Source: Nocardioides sp. (GTDB taxonomy: Bacteria; Actinomycetota; Actinomycetes; Propionibacteriales; Nocardioidaceae). Taken from it: a DNA stretch of 22,601 nucleotides. Positions 1 to 8,459 of the stretch are shown one piece after another. The stretch spans positions 6,927 through 29,527 of the forward strand of contig DOWL01000236.1 in the NCBI GenBank assembly GCA_003519585.1, given 5' to 3'. Below the pieces are notes generated by a model that was not told the DNA's origin, did no database searches, and saw only the letters and a program-made list of their open reading frames with translations. Each line of letters opens with the position of its first letter. Position 1 is the stretch's first letter. The position numbers and the translations under genes were made by a program.

Positions 1-51
1 CTGCACGTCAGTAACGCCGACTCGGCGTCCCGTCGACGTAAGCAAACGGTT

Positions 52-67
52 TCCCCGATCGAGGGGA
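52..67. other. Short inverted repeat upstream of the metalloprotease
   Basis: TCCCC and GGGGA arms (5 bp) flank the 6-nt loop GATCGA. It lies about 115 bp before the protease start. It could be the end of a terminator for a gene beyond the left edge or an operator. No T-tract follows. I see no other clear signal or gene in bases 1-183: no obvious -10/-35 pair and no convincing ORF. Confidence 0.2.
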
Positions 68-183
68 TTGCTTCGGCGGCCGGACAGGGCGAGCCTGACC
101 TGTGAACAGATCGGGGGACACCGGCGTCCCGACGAGCTGGCCGCCGACCCCCGACCCAACCTCGACTGGGAGGGATGTGGGGC

Positions 184-1245
184 ATGCGCGTCTCACGATC
201 GAAGAAGTCGGTGGCCGCCCTGGCGACCGGAGGAGCTGTACTCGCGCTCGGGCTGGTCGGTCCAGCAAGCCCGGTGACCGCAGGTGTCGGCGCCGCCTCG
301 GCGGCGTCGGCAGGAGCTTGCCCGAGTGGGCACAGTGACGCACGGCAGCGTGGCGGAGGTGACGGCACCGACCCGAACTCGGTGACGGCCGCTCAGACCG
401 CCGCGATGGAGCAGCAGTTGCAGGCCGGGATCGCGGCACTTCCGCGGCAGGCCCGCAAGGCTGCCCGTCAGTTGGTCCTCGGGAAGCGGCACGGGCATCA
501 CCACGGTCATCACGGACACCACCCGCGGCTGCCCAAGCACGTCAAGATCAACACCTACGTCCACGTCATCACCCAGTCCGACGGCGCGGGTGACGTGACC
601 AACGCGCAGATCCGGCAGCAGATGAAGGTCATCAACGACGGGTTCAAGGGCAAGACCAGCCCCACCGCCGCCTGGACGCCGTTCAAGTTCGTCCTCAAGT
701 CGATCGACCGGACCGCGAACGACGACTGGTACGACTGGGGCTACCCGGGTGACGAGGAGACCCCGCCCACCGACACCGACGACGAGGAGGCCAAGACCGC
801 GCTGCACCGTGGCGGCTGGGCAGACCTCAACGTCTACATCGCCGGCCTCGGCGACGGGCTGCTCGGGTATGCGACCTTCCCGGACGAAGGCGACCTGAAG
901 CTCGACGGACTGGTGCTGCTCAACGACAGCCTGCCGGGCGGCGCGGCCGCGCCGTACAACGAGGGCGACACCGCCACCCACGAGATCGGGCACTGGCTCT
1001 ACCTTCTGCACACCTTCGAGAACGGCTGCAACTTCCCCGGAGACGAGGTCCCCGACACGGCGTACCAGAACGACGGCGACAACATCTTCGAGTGCGACGA
1101 GGCCCTGGACACCTGTGCCCAGCCCGGGACCGACCCTGTGCACAACTTCATGAGCTACGGCGACGACCCGTGCCTCGATGAGTTCACCAAGGGGCAGTCG
1201 CTGCGGATGACCTACGCCTGGCTGGTCTTCCGAGCGGGCCGCTGA
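184..1245 (+). CDS. Secreted M43-type (pappalysin-like) zinc metalloprotease
   Basis: About 353 residues. The N-terminus has a Sec-type signal peptide: basic MRVSRSKK, then a hydrophobic Ala/Leu/Val stretch and an Ala-rich cleavage region. A His-rich linker (HGHHHGHHGHH) follows near residue 105. The catalytic helix is THEIGHWLYLLHTF, a metzincin HExxHxxxxxH zinc site. Downstream, HNFMSYGDDPC followed by FTKGQSLRM matches the Met-turn and C-terminal signature of M43 enzymes. These are extracellular proteases of the ulilysin/cytophagalysin group, so export and peptide-bond hydrolysis are inferred. The Gly that usually sits between the second and third zinc His is Tyr here. ATG at 184 is preferred over ATG at 175 because GGGAGGG lies immediately before 175 (too close) but at workable spacing for 184. 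The gene stands alone and converges on the SMR pair. Confidence 0.85.
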   Translation: MRVSRSKKSVAALATGGAVLALGLVGPASPVTAGVGAASAASAGACPSGHSDARQRGGGDGTDPNSVTAAQTAAMEQQLQAGIAALPRQARKAARQLVLGKRHGHHHGHHGHHPRLPKHVKINTYVHVITQSDGAGDVTNAQIRQQMKVINDGFKGKTSPTAAWTPFKFVLKSIDRTANDDWYDWGYPGDEETPPTDTDDEEAKTALHRGGWADLNVYIAGLGDGLLGYATFPDEGDLKLDGLVLLNDSLPGGAAAPYNEGDTATHEIGHWLYLLHTFENGCNFPGDEVPDTAYQNDGDNIFECDEALDTCAQPGTDPVHNFMSYGDDPCLDEFTKGQSLRMTYAWLVFRAGR

Positions 1246-1250
1246 GCGGC

Positions 1251-1294
1251 GGAGGCCGGCGGCCACGGATCGTGGCTAGTGGCCGCCGGTCTCC
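1251..1294. terminator. Two-way hairpin terminator between convergent genes
   Basis: The arms GGAGGCCGGCGGCCAC (1251-1266) and GTGGCCGCCGGTCTCC (1279-1294) pair over 16 bp with a single G-U, around a 12-nt loop. The structure starts 5 bp after the protease stop and its right arm covers the last codons of the downstream SMR gene. This suits a bidirectional terminator. There is no T-tract, as is common in high-GC actinomycetes. A competing smaller hairpin, GCCACG-GAT-CGTGGC (1262-1276), uses part of the left arm. Confidence 0.6.
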
Positions 1295-1593
1295 AACAGC
1301 AGTACGCCAGCGATGATCAAGGCGATGCCGCCCACCATCATGCGGGTGAGTGGCTCGCCGAACAGCACCTTGCTGAGTACGGCGGTCAGCGCGACGCCGA
1401 CGGCGGTCCAGATGCCATAGGCCACGCCGATCCCCATCCCCTCCGCCAGCGCTCGGGCGAGCAGGACGAACGAGACGACGTACCCGCTGACCACAACGAC
1501 GTACCACGCCCTCCGTCCCGACGCGGCCGCGCGAAGTGAGAGCGTCGCCGCCACCTCGGTCAGGATCGCCACGATCAGGAAGACCCAACTCAC
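1276..1593 (-). CDS. Small multidrug resistance (SMR) transporter, second of a pair
   Basis: 105 residues with four predicted membrane helices. Helix 1 holds the essential membrane-embedded Glu in the context LTEVAATLSLR (about residue 13). Helix 3 contains AYGIWTAVG, the Qac-type Tyr/Trp motif, followed by FGEPLT. The family couples proton import to export of small cations. The EVAAT context resembles Qac/EmrE drug pumps more than Gdx (SugE) guanidinium exporters, which usually read EVVWA. The start is GTG at 1591-1593, sharing GTGA with the stop of the upstream SMR gene. A longer reading back to 1845 only overlaps that gene. Two adjacent different SMR genes usually form a heterodimer, as with EbrAB and YkkCD, so an obligate partner is likely. 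Substrate unknown. Confidence 0.88.
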   Translation of the reverse strand: MSWVFLIVAILTEVAATLSLRAAASGRRAWYVVVVSGYVVSFVLLARALAEGMGIGVAYGIWTAVGVALTAVLSKVLFGEPLTRMMVGGIALIIAGVLLLETGGH

Positions 1594-1931
1594 GACGCGT
1601 CCTCGGCAGCCGGGTGCGAGCCGGCCTCGACCAGGGCCACCCCACCGACGATCAGCACCAGACCCATGACCATCAGCCCCGTGAACGCCTCGCCGAACAG
1701 CACCGTCGAGAGGGCCGCCGTCGCCGCGACCCCCAGGGCACTCCAGATCCCGTAGACCACGCCGAGCGCAAGACCACTCTGCAGCAGCCGCACCAACGCG
1801 AAGAACGAGACGACGTACCCGACCGCGGTCACGGCGTAGAGCCATGAGTGATCCTGCGCGCCACGCAGCGCCAACGTGCCGGTCACCTCGGTGACGATCG
1901 CCAGAGCCAGCAGCGACCAGCGGCCCCTCAC
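1590..1931 (-). CDS. SMR transporter, first of a pair
   Basis: 113 residues with four membrane helices. The helix-1 Glu lies in [12 protein letters not shown] (about residue 15). Helix 3 holds [12 protein letters not shown], then FGEAFTGLM. The tail [10 protein letters not shown] is hydrophilic. The GTG start (1929-1931) overlaps the TGA stop of rel in a GTGA quartet, and its own stop overlaps the next SMR start in the same way. The three genes are therefore probably translationally coupled. Family knowledge suggests a heterodimeric drug or cation:proton antiporter with the following gene. The two proteins are clearly homologous but different, so this is not a recent duplication. SMR genes are not part of the usual rel neighbourhood. 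Confidence 0.88.
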   Translation of the reverse strand: MRGRWSLLALAIVTEVTGTLALRGAQDHSWLYAVTAVGYVVSFFALVRLLQSGLALGVVYGIWSALGVAATAALSTVLFGEAFTGLMVMGLVLIVGGVALVEAGSHPAAEDAS

Positions 1932-4339
1932 TGGGTCACGCGGTAGGCGTCGAACACCCCCGGCACCGAGCGGACCGCCTTGAGCACGGTGTCGAGATGC
2001 TTGGCCTCGGCCATCTCGAAGGTGAACCGGCTCTTGGCGACGCGGTTGCGGGTGGTCTGGAGGTTGGCGCTGAGGATGTTCACGTGTGCGTCAGAGAGCA
2101 CCATCGTGATGTCGGCGAGCAGCCGCGCGCGGTCGAGCGCCTCCACCTGGATGTTGACCAGGAACGTCGATTGCCCCGTCGGCGCCCATTCGACGTCGAG
2201 CAGCTTCTCGGGCTGGCTGCGCAGCTCGGCGGCGTTGGTGCAATCCTGCCGGTGCACCGAGACGCCACCACCCTTGGTGACGAAGCCGAGGATCTCGTCG
2301 GGCGGCACCGGCGTGCAGCACTTGGCCAGCTTCACCCAGACGTCCGGCGCACCCTTGACGATGACGCCGGCGTCGCCGCCGCTGGTGGTCTTGGACCGGC
2401 CGCGGCGGCCGGTGATCGTGACCGCCTCCGCGAGATCCTCGGACGCGCCCTCCGTGCCGCCGTGCTCCTCGATCACGCGACGTACGACGGCCTGCGCGGA
2501 GAGGTTGCCCTCTCCGACCGCGGCGTAGAGCGCGGAGACGTCGGCGATCTTGAAGTGCGCGGCGGCCAGAGTCAGCGACTCGTGCGACATCAGCCGCTTG
2601 AGCGGCAGCCCCTCCTTGCGCATCAGCTTGGCGATCTGCTCCTTGCCCTGCTCGATCGCCTCCTCGCGCCGCTCCTTGGTGAACCACTGGCGGATCTTGG
2701 AGCGAGCGCGCGGTGAGCGGACGAAGGCCAGCCAGTCACGCGACGGGCCGGCGTTCTGCGCCTTCGAGGTGAACACCTCGACGACGTCGCCGTTCTCGAG
2801 GGTCGACTCGAGTGGTACCAGACGGCCGTTGACCCGGGCGCCGATGGTGTGGTGCCCGACCTCGGTGTGTACGGCGTACGCGAAGTCGACCGGGGTCGCG
2901 CCCGACGGCAGCGCGATGACGTCGCCGCGCGGCGTGAACACATACGTCTCGGCACGGTTGATCTCGAAGCGCAGCGACTCGAGGAACTCGCCGGGATCCT
3001 CGACCTCGCTCTGCCAGTCGAGCAGTTGGCGGACCCAGGTCATGTCGTCGAGATCGCCGAGCTTCTCGGTGTCGAGGCCCTGTCGGCCGTCCTCTTTGTA
3101 CTTCCAGTGCGCAGCCACGCCGTACTCGGCCCGGCGGTGCATGGAGAACGTGCGGATCTGCATCTCGACGGGCTTGCCCTGCGGCCCGATCACCGTGGTG
3201 TGCAGCGATTGGTACATGTTGAACTTCGGCATCGCGACGTAGTCCTTGAACCGGTTGAGGACCGGGTTCCAGCGCGAGTGCAGCACGCCGAGGACCGAGT
3301 AGCAGTCGCGGTCGTCGGCGACCAGGATGCGGATGCCGACCAAGTCGTAGATGTCGGAGAACTCGCGACCGCCGACGATCATCTTCTGGTAGATCGAGTA
3401 GTAGTGCTTGGGCCGGCCGGTGACCGTCGCCTTGATCTTGGCCTCGCGCAGATCCTTCTCGACCTCGGTGATCACCTCGGCCAGGAACTGATCGCGCGAC
3501 GGCGCGCGCTCGGCGACCATCCGCACGATCTCGTCGTAGATCTTGGGATGCAGGGTCGCGAACGCGAGGTCCTCGAGCTCCCACTTGATGGTGTTCATGC
3601 CGAGCCGATGGGCCAGCGGCGCGTAGATGTCGAGGGTCTCGCGGGCGACCCGCTCCTGGGTCTCCTGCCGGACGTAGCGCAGGGTCCTCATGTTGTGCAG
3701 CCGGTCGGCGAGCTTGATGACCAGCACCCGGATGTCGCGCGACATCGCGACGATCATCTTGCGGATGGTCTCCGCCTGCGCGGAGTCGCCGTACTTGACC
3801 TTGTCGAGCTTCGTCACGCCGTCGACGAGCTGGGCGACCTCGTCGCCGAAGTCCTTGCGGACCTGTTCGAGCGTGTACGACGTGTCCTCGACCGTGTCGT
3901 GCAGCAGCGCGGCCACCAGAGTCGCTTCGGTCATGCCGATGTCGGCCAGGATCGTGGTCACCGCGAGCGGGTGGGTGATGTAGGGGTCACCGCTCTTGCG
4001 CATCTGGGTGCCGTGCATCTCGGCGGCGGTGTCGTACGCGCGCTCGAGCAATGCGAGGTCGGCCTTGGGATGGTTGGTGCGCACCGCACGGAACAGCGGG
4101 TCCAGCACCGGGTTGCCGGGTTGGCTTCGGGTCGCGACGCGGGCCAGCCGGGCCCGCATCGACCGAGTGTTGACCGGACCCGGGCTCGCTGGCGCACCCT
4201 CGCCGCGCTCCTCGGCGCGTGCCGAGTTGCGCCGCGTTCGGACCCGCTCTGCCGGCTTCTCGCGCTCCTGGTCGGGAGTGCGTTCCTCACTCGCATCGGG
4301 TGCCCGGGCGGCGCGCTGCTCGGTGCGCTCCTCGGTCAC
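1928..4339 (-). CDS. rel: Bifunctional (p)ppGpp synthetase/hydrolase Rel
   Basis: 803 residues. It transfers pyrophosphate from ATP to GDP/GTP and also hydrolyses (p)ppGpp, governing the stringent response in the cytoplasm. Order: a disordered charged N-terminus (about 1-65), HD hydrolase domain with LLHDTVEDT (HD at about 147-148) and [12 protein letters not shown], synthetase domain with [10 protein letters not shown] (about 363; the RxKD form typical of bifunctional Rel) and VEMQIRT, TGS domain (about 465-510), a Cys-rich segment with [10 protein letters not shown], and a C-terminal ACT domain. GTG start at 4337-4339. No Shine-Dalgarno is seen, but TAGGCT ends 7 nt upstream, suggesting a leaderless transcript in addition to readthrough from apt, 28 bp upstream. 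Its stop overlaps the first SMR start. Confidence 0.97.
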   Translation of the reverse strand: MTEERTEQRAARAPDASEERTPDQEREKPAERVRTRRNSARAEERGEGAPASPGPVNTRSMRARLARVATRSQPGNPVLDPLFRAVRTNHPKADLALLERAYDTAAEMHGTQMRKSGDPYITHPLAVTTILADIGMTEATLVAALLHDTVEDTSYTLEQVRKDFGDEVAQLVDGVTKLDKVKYGDSAQAETIRKMIVAMSRDIRVLVIKLADRLHNMRTLRYVRQETQERVARETLDIYAPLAHRLGMNTIKWELEDLAFATLHPKIYDEIVRMVAERAPSRDQFLAEVITEVEKDLREAKIKATVTGRPKHYYSIYQKMIVGGREFSDIYDLVGIRILVADDRDCYSVLGVLHSRWNPVLNRFKDYVAMPKFNMYQSLHTTVIGPQGKPVEMQIRTFSMHRRAEYGVAAHWKYKEDGRQGLDTEKLGDLDDMTWVRQLLDWQSEVEDPGEFLESLRFEINRAETYVFTPRGDVIALPSGATPVDFAYAVHTEVGHHTIGARVNGRLVPLESTLENGDVVEVFTSKAQNAGPSRDWLAFVRSPRARSKIRQWFTKERREEAIEQGKEQIAKLMRKEGLPLKRLMSHESLTLAAAHFKIADVSALYAAVGEGNLSAQAVVRRVIEEHGGTEGASEDLAEAVTITGRRGRSKTTSGGDAGVIVKGAPDVWVKLAKCCTPVPPDEILGFVTKGGGVSVHRQDCTNAAELRSQPEKLLDVEWAPTGQSTFLVNIQVEALDRARLLADITMVLSDAHVNILSANLQTTRNRVAKSRFTFEMAEAKHLDTVLKAVRSVPGVFDAYRVTQ

Positions 4340-4345
4340 TTACCC

Positions 4346-4351
4346 AGCCTA
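4346..4351 (-). promoter_or_regulatory. Candidate -10 element for leaderless rel transcript
   Basis: On the minus strand TAGGCT is followed by GGGTAA and then the GTG start of rel. This TANNNT-N6-start spacing puts the expected transcription start on the G of GTG. There is no Shine-Dalgarno. It would give rel a promoter separate from the sec-apt transcript. No convincing -35 is seen. Confidence 0.45.
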
Positions 4352-4367
4352 CGCGCCCGTGTCGGCA

Positions 4368-4922
4368 TCAGATGACGAGCAGGGACGCCAACGGCAGGTC
4401 GCCGATGGTCGCTCGGCCGGGCAGGAAGCTCAGCTCCATCAGCACGGCAACACCGACGACGGTGCCTCCGCACTCCTCGACCAACGCACGGGTGGCCGCG
4501 ACGGTGCCGCCGGTGGCCAGCACATCGTCGACCAGCAGCACCCGCTCGCCCGGCGCGATGGCGTCGCGGTGCAGCTCGAGGGTGGCCTCGCCGTACTCCA
4601 ATGCATAGGACACCGCGTGCGTCGCTCGCGGCAGCTTCCCGGCCTTGCGAACCGGGACGAAGCCCGAGCCGAGAGCGAGCGCGACGGGAGCGGCGAGGAT
4701 GAAGCCACGCGCCTCCATGCCGACGACCTTGTCGACCGACGTGGCGCCGGTCTCGTCACGCCCGTGGTCGGCCAGTGCGGAGATCACGGCCGTGAAGCCG
4801 GCGTGGTCGGCCAGCAGCGGCGTGATGTCCTTGAAGACCACCCCGGGTTCGGGGAAGTCGGGTACGTCGACGACGAGTCGCTCCAGCGCGTCTCCCGCCC
4901 GACCGGCGGCCGAGCCGGTCAC
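4368..4922 (-). CDS. apt: Adenine phosphoribosyltransferase
   Basis: 184 residues. It converts adenine and PRPP to AMP in cytoplasmic purine salvage. Family landmarks: VPDFPEPGVVFKDITPLL near the N-terminus, GMEARGFILAAPVA, and the PRPP-binding loop VLLVDDVLATGGTVAA near residue 130. The GTG start at 4920-4922 overlaps the secF stop in GTGA, indicating translational coupling. The length is normal for the family. It lies between secF and rel, the standard actinobacterial position, and both salvage and (p)ppGpp synthesis draw on the purine nucleotide pool. No unusual residue seen. Confidence 0.95.
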   Translation of the reverse strand: MTGSAAGRAGDALERLVVDVPDFPEPGVVFKDITPLLADHAGFTAVISALADHGRDETGATSVDKVVGMEARGFILAAPVALALGSGFVPVRKAGKLPRATHAVSYALEYGEATLELHRDAIAPGERVLLVDDVLATGGTVAATRALVEECGGTVVGVAVLMELSFLPGRATIGDLPLASLLVI

Positions 4923-6178
4923 TTGCGCTTGGAGCGTGGCTGCCGGGTGGGCTGCTGCCGACCAGAAGCCGGGCTCTGGCCGACCGGGCGCTGGGTGGTC
5001 GGCACGGTCCGGCCCTTGCCCATCGCCTCGGGGGCCGCACCCGGCCGCGGCTCGTCGTAGTCGTCGAGATCGTGGTACTCGTCGGAGTCGTCGACCAGCA
5101 CCCCACCGCGCGTCGGCGCGCCGTCCGGTTCGTCGGCGATCGCCATGTCCTCGCTGAACGACGGCACCGCGGCGTAGCGGTCGACGTTGCGGCGCTCCCG
5201 GGCCTTGGCCCGGCGCTCGGCCAGCACGATCTCCGATTCGTTCGACTTCAGCTGCACCAGGAGCGGGGTGGCGATGAAAATCGAGGAGTAGGCGCCGGCG
5301 GCCATACCGACGAACAGCGCGAGCGCGAGGTCCTTGAGCGAGCTTGCGCCCAGCTGGACCGCACTGACGTAGAGGATCGCGCCGACCGGGATGAGCGCCA
5401 CCACCGAGGTGTTGATCGATCGCACCAGCGTCTGGTTGACCGCGAGGTTGGCGGCCTGAGCGTACGTCGTGCGCGAGGACCGCAGGTTCTTGGTGTTCTC
5501 GCGGACCTTGTCGAAGACCACGACGGTGTCGTAGAGCGAGAAGCCGAGGATGGTCAGCAGTCCGGTCACCGTCGCCGGTGTGACGTCGAACCCGGACAGC
5601 GAATAGACGCCGACGGTGATGATGACGTCGTGGGCGAGCGCCACGATGGCGGCGACCGACATCTTCCATTCTCGGAAGTAGGCCCAGATGAAGAGCACGA
5701 CCAGGATGAGGAAAACGACCAGACCCAGGATCGCGCGATCCCGGACCTCGTCACCCCAGCTGGCGCCGATCTGGTCCTGAGAGATGTCGTCCGTGGTGAC
5801 GTTGAGGGTGTCGATGAGAACCTGGGTGATCTCGTCGCTCTCGGCGTTGGTGAGCTCCTCGGTCTGCACCAGGATCGAACTGTTGCCGGAGGTCGTGACC
5901 ACCGGCTGGCTCGCGGCCTCGATGCCGAGGCCGCCGACGGCGTCGCGGACGGCGTCGGCGTTGTCCTGGGTCACCTCCGACGAGTCGAGGTTGCCCACCT
6001 TGTATTGGGTGCCGCCGGTGAACTCGATGCCGTAGTTGAGCCCCTTGAAGCCGAGGGCGAGGATCGCCACCAGCACGATCGCCCCGGAGATGGAGTACCA
6101 GAGCCACTTGCGGCCGACGAAGTCGATCGACTTCTTGCCGGTATAGAGGTCGTTGCCGAGCCTGCTGACCTTGCCCAT
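4919..6178 (-). CDS. secF: Protein translocase subunit SecF
   Basis: 419 residues. With SecD and YajC it forms the proton-motive-force-driven auxiliary complex that helps pull preproteins through SecYEG. Visible: the first membrane helix with basic flanks (about residues 28-46), the extracytoplasmic P1 segment opened by YGIEFTGGTQYKV, then five helices including the family motif GFSLYDTVVVFDKVREN. The last 100 residues or so are a charged, probably disordered cytoplasmic tail ending in RQPRSKRK, longer than in E. coli SecF. The ATG start shares one base with the secD stop (TGATG). No frameshift or missing motif seen. Confidence 0.96.
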   Translation of the reverse strand: MGKVSRLGNDLYTGKKSIDFVGRKWLWYSISGAIVLVAILALGFKGLNYGIEFTGGTQYKVGNLDSSEVTQDNADAVRDAVGGLGIEAASQPVVTTSGNSSILVQTEELTNAESDEITQVLIDTLNVTTDDISQDQIGASWGDEVRDRAILGLVVFLILVVLFIWAYFREWKMSVAAIVALAHDVIITVGVYSLSGFDVTPATVTGLLTILGFSLYDTVVVFDKVRENTKNLRSSRTTYAQAANLAVNQTLVRSINTSVVALIPVGAILYVSAVQLGASSLKDLALALFVGMAAGAYSSIFIATPLLVQLKSNESEIVLAERRAKARERRNVDRYAAVPSFSEDMAIADEPDGAPTRGGVLVDDSDEYHDLDDYDEPRPGAAPEAMGKGRTVPTTQRPVGQSPASGRQQPTRQPRSKRK

Positions 6179-8049
6179 CAGACCGTGCCTCCCTCTGCCG
6201 CCCCGCGGGCGCTCGACCGAGTGGCGGTCGCCACCCGCGGTCGATCAGCGGTGATCTTGTCGATGCCCAGCGACTCCGCGCTCAGCCCGGAGAGCTTGCC
6301 GCCACCGTTGAAGAACTTGTACCGCGCCAGCACCGAGACCAGGGGCTTGGTGAACCAGAAGAACACCACGAGGTCGATGATCGTGGACAGACCGAGCGCG
6401 AACGCGAAGCCGCGCACCACTCCGGCCGCGAAGATGTAGAGGACCACGGCGGCCAGCAGTGAGACGGCGTCCGCCGCCAGACAGGTGGCCCGTGCTCTCA
6501 CCCAGCCGGCCTCGACCGCGACCCGCATCGACCGGCCCTCGCGCATCTCGTCACGGATGCGTTCGAAGTAGACGATGAACGAGTCGGCGGTGATGCCCAC
6601 CGCGACGATCAGACCCGCGATGCCGGGCAGGGTCAGCGTGAAGTTCGCGGTCTTGGACAGCAGCAGCACCATCGCGTACGTCGCGGCGGCGGCCACGACC
6701 AGCGACGAGACCACGACGATGCCGAGGCCGCGGTAGTAGATGAGGCAGTAGATCATCACCAGCAGCAGGCCGATCAGGCCCGCGGTGATGCCCGCCCGCA
6801 ACTGGTCACCGGCGAGCGACGGGCCGATGGTCTCGACGCTGAAGTCGGCGAACGAGACCGGCAGCGCGCCGAACTTGAGGCTGGTGGCGAGGCTCTGCGC
6901 CGTGGCCTGGGTGAAGTTACCCTCGATCTGCGGACGGCCGTCGGTGATCAGGCCGTTCATGGTCGGGGCGGAGATGACCTGGCCGTCCAGCACGATGGCG
7001 AACTGCTTGTCGGTGTTGACGAGCGCCTTCGAGATCTCGGTGAACGCCTTGGTGCCCGCACCGTTGAAGTCGAGCTGGACCACGTAGTTGACCTGGCCCT
7101 GCGGGATCGCGGCCTGGGCGTTGTCGAGGTCGGTGCCCTCGATCAGCGCCGCCGAGAGGAGGTACTTCTGCGAGAAGCCGCTCTCGGCGTCGTACTCGCA
7201 GGTGACCAGGGGCTTGTCGGGGTCGTCCACGACGTTGGCCGGCGAGCCATCAGTGGGGCACGAGAAGGCGTTGAACGCGTCGATCGCCTCCTGGTTGGGG
7301 GCGTCGATCCACTGAAGCGGCTTGGAGACGTCGGGGCCGCCCTCGGGCGCGGGGGTCGGGGCGTTGGACGGCGTCAGCCCCGAGCTGGGGTCGGTCGTCG
7401 CGGTGTCGCTCGGGTCGGTCGAGGGCGGAGCCGAATCGGATCCGCCGTCGGTCGGGCTCGGACTCTCGGTGTCGGAGTAGTTGGCCGGCGCCCGGTTGGC
7501 CGACCCGGAGGGGCTCGCCGGGTCGGTCGGGGTGGCCGCGTCGGACGGCGCCTCGGTGGGGGCGTCGGACGGCGCCGTGCTCTCGCCCGGGCTCGGCGAG
7601 GCCGGGGCGGTGACCCCGACGCCGGGCTCGGACTGCGGCGCGGTGGGGTCTTGGGTGGCCGGCGCGCCGGCCGCACACGGGCCGGGGTTGCTGTCGGAGC
7701 AGGCGACCACGCGGAAGCGCAGCTGTGCCTGCCGCTTCACGGTGTCGACCAGGTCGCGCTCATTGCTACCGGGGATCTCGACCACGATGAACCGGTTGCC
7801 CTGCACCGTCACCTCGGCCTCGGCGACGCCGGAGCCGTTGACGCGCTGGTCGATGATCTTGCGGGCCTCGTTGAGCGACTCGGCGCTGGGGTTGCCCTTC
7901 GGGGTCAACCGGATGCTCGTGCCGCCCTGGAGGTCCAGGCCCAGCTCGGGCTTCCAGGTGCCGGCCAAGGCCACCAGCCCGAAGGCGATCGCCAGCCCGA
8001 GGAAGAACACCACCAGGGTGCGTCCGGGCCGCGCGGTCTTGCGTGCCAT
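6178..8049 (-). CDS. secD: Protein translocase subunit SecD with large Pro/Ser/Thr-rich insert
   Basis: 623 residues. Partner of SecF in proton-driven late-stage preprotein export. The N-terminal helix (about 11-30) is followed by LGLDLQGGTSIRL, the conserved P1 start. The C-terminal half has five helices with the motif GITADSFIVYFERIRDE. Between about residues 117 and 245 (DNA roughly 7315-7700) P1 is interrupted by a low-complexity segment rich in Pro, Ser, Thr, Asp and Ala. Cys pairs flank it (ACSDSNPGPC before; FSCP and VTCEY after). The insert faces outside, so it may be an extended linker or glycosylated. The ATG start at 8047-8049 lies only 2 bp after the yajC stop. Confidence 0.95.
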   Translation of the reverse strand: MARKTARPGRTLVVFFLGLAIAFGLVALAGTWKPELGLDLQGGTSIRLTPKGNPSAESLNEARKIIDQRVNGSGVAEAEVTVQGNRFIVVEIPGSNERDLVDTVKRQAQLRFRVVACSDSNPGPCAAGAPATQDPTAPQSEPGVGVTAPASPSPGESTAPSDAPTEAPSDAATPTDPASPSGSANRAPANYSDTESPSPTDGGSDSAPPSTDPSDTATTDPSSGLTPSNAPTPAPEGGPDVSKPLQWIDAPNQEAIDAFNAFSCPTDGSPANVVDDPDKPLVTCEYDAESGFSQKYLLSAALIEGTDLDNAQAAIPQGQVNYVVQLDFNGAGTKAFTEISKALVNTDKQFAIVLDGQVISAPTMNGLITDGRPQIEGNFTQATAQSLATSLKFGALPVSFADFSVETIGPSLAGDQLRAGITAGLIGLLLVMIYCLIYYRGLGIVVVSSLVVAAAATYAMVLLLSKTANFTLTLPGIAGLIVAVGITADSFIVYFERIRDEMREGRSMRVAVEAGWVRARATCLAADAVSLLAAVVLYIFAAGVVRGFAFALGLSTIIDLVVFFWFTKPLVSVLARYKFFNGGGKLSGLSAESLGIDKITADRPRVATATRSSARGAAEGGTV

Positions 8050-8051
8050 TC

Positions 8052-8366
8052 TCAGTTCTCCTCTGGTGCTTCCCCATCAGCGGTGGGCGCGTCGTCGGGC
8101 CTCTCGTCGCCCGGGACCACCTGGCCGACCGCGGCGCGGGCGACCCGGATGGTCACCCCGTCGGCGATCTCGACCTGAGCCACGGTGTCGTCGAGGGTAC
8201 GGACGATGCCGAAGACGCCCGAGGTGAGCATCACCTCGTCCCCCACCTCCAACGAGGACTGCATGCGTGCGAGTTCCCGTTGCCGACGGGCCTGAGGCCG
8301 CACGAGAAGCAGCCAGAGCAGGAGCGCGAAGCCCACCAGGGTGAGCACCGGGACGATTTCTTGCAC
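8052..8366 (-). CDS. yajC: Preprotein translocase subunit YajC
   Basis: About 104 residues with one N-terminal membrane helix (IVPVLTLVGFALLLWLLLV), then RPQARRQRELARMQ and the YajC core LEVGDEVMLTSGVFGIV, and an acidic tail. It associates with SecDF and SecYEG at the membrane. I chose the GTG start at 8364-8366, giving VQEIVPVL. Longer YajC proteins are unusual, and TAGACT ends 9 nt before this codon, suggesting a leaderless start. An in-frame ATG at 8403-8405 has GGAG only 2-3 nt away and would add 13 unlikely residues. It is separated from ruvB by 93 bp with no evident gene. Confidence 0.85.
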   Translation of the reverse strand: MQEIVPVLTLVGFALLLWLLLVRPQARRQRELARMQSSLEVGDEVMLTSGVFGIVRTLDDTVAQVEIADGVTIRVARAAVGQVVPGDERPDDAPTADGEAPEEN

Positions 8367-8374
8367 GAGGGGGA

Positions 8375-8380
8375 AGTCTA
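8375..8380 (-). promoter_or_regulatory. Candidate -10 element for leaderless yajC-secDF transcript
   Basis: TAGACT on the minus strand, then 8 nt, then the GTG start of yajC. It would let yajC-secD-secF be transcribed apart from ruvCAB. No clear -35 hexamer. Confidence 0.35.
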
Positions 8381-8459
8381 CGGGCGCGCGGTGGGATCGG
8401 TGCATTTCTCCGGCGCATGGTCTGCACTGTCCGTGGACCAGTCGTGCGCGCTGAGTCGA

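Noticed and set aside
1594..1845. Longer N-terminus for the second SMR protein
   Set aside because: The extra 84 residues are Arg/Gly-rich and come from the first SMR gene read out of frame. SMR proteins are about 105-110 aa.
1594..1931. Guanidine (ykkC-type) riboswitch controlling the SMR pair
   Set aside because: No leader exists: the first SMR start overlaps the rel stop. The SMR motifs are also Qac-like rather than Gdx-like.
2849..4375. Long plus-strand open frame (over 500 codons) opposite rel
   Set aside because: It is the mirror of rel: low-complexity Arg/Val/Asp/Gly-rich translation, no domain and no ribosome site. Such antisense frames are expected in DNA this GC-rich.
5072..6439. 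Plus-strand open frame opposite secF and the end of secD
   Set aside because: Antisense shadow: composition rich in Asp, Arg, Val and Gly, and secF/secD motifs on the other strand explain the region fully.
8367..8405. ATG at 8403-8405 as the yajC start
   Set aside because: GGAG is only 2-3 nt from this ATG, and the added residues (MHRSHRAPVDFPL) are unlike YajC N-termini. Not fully excluded.
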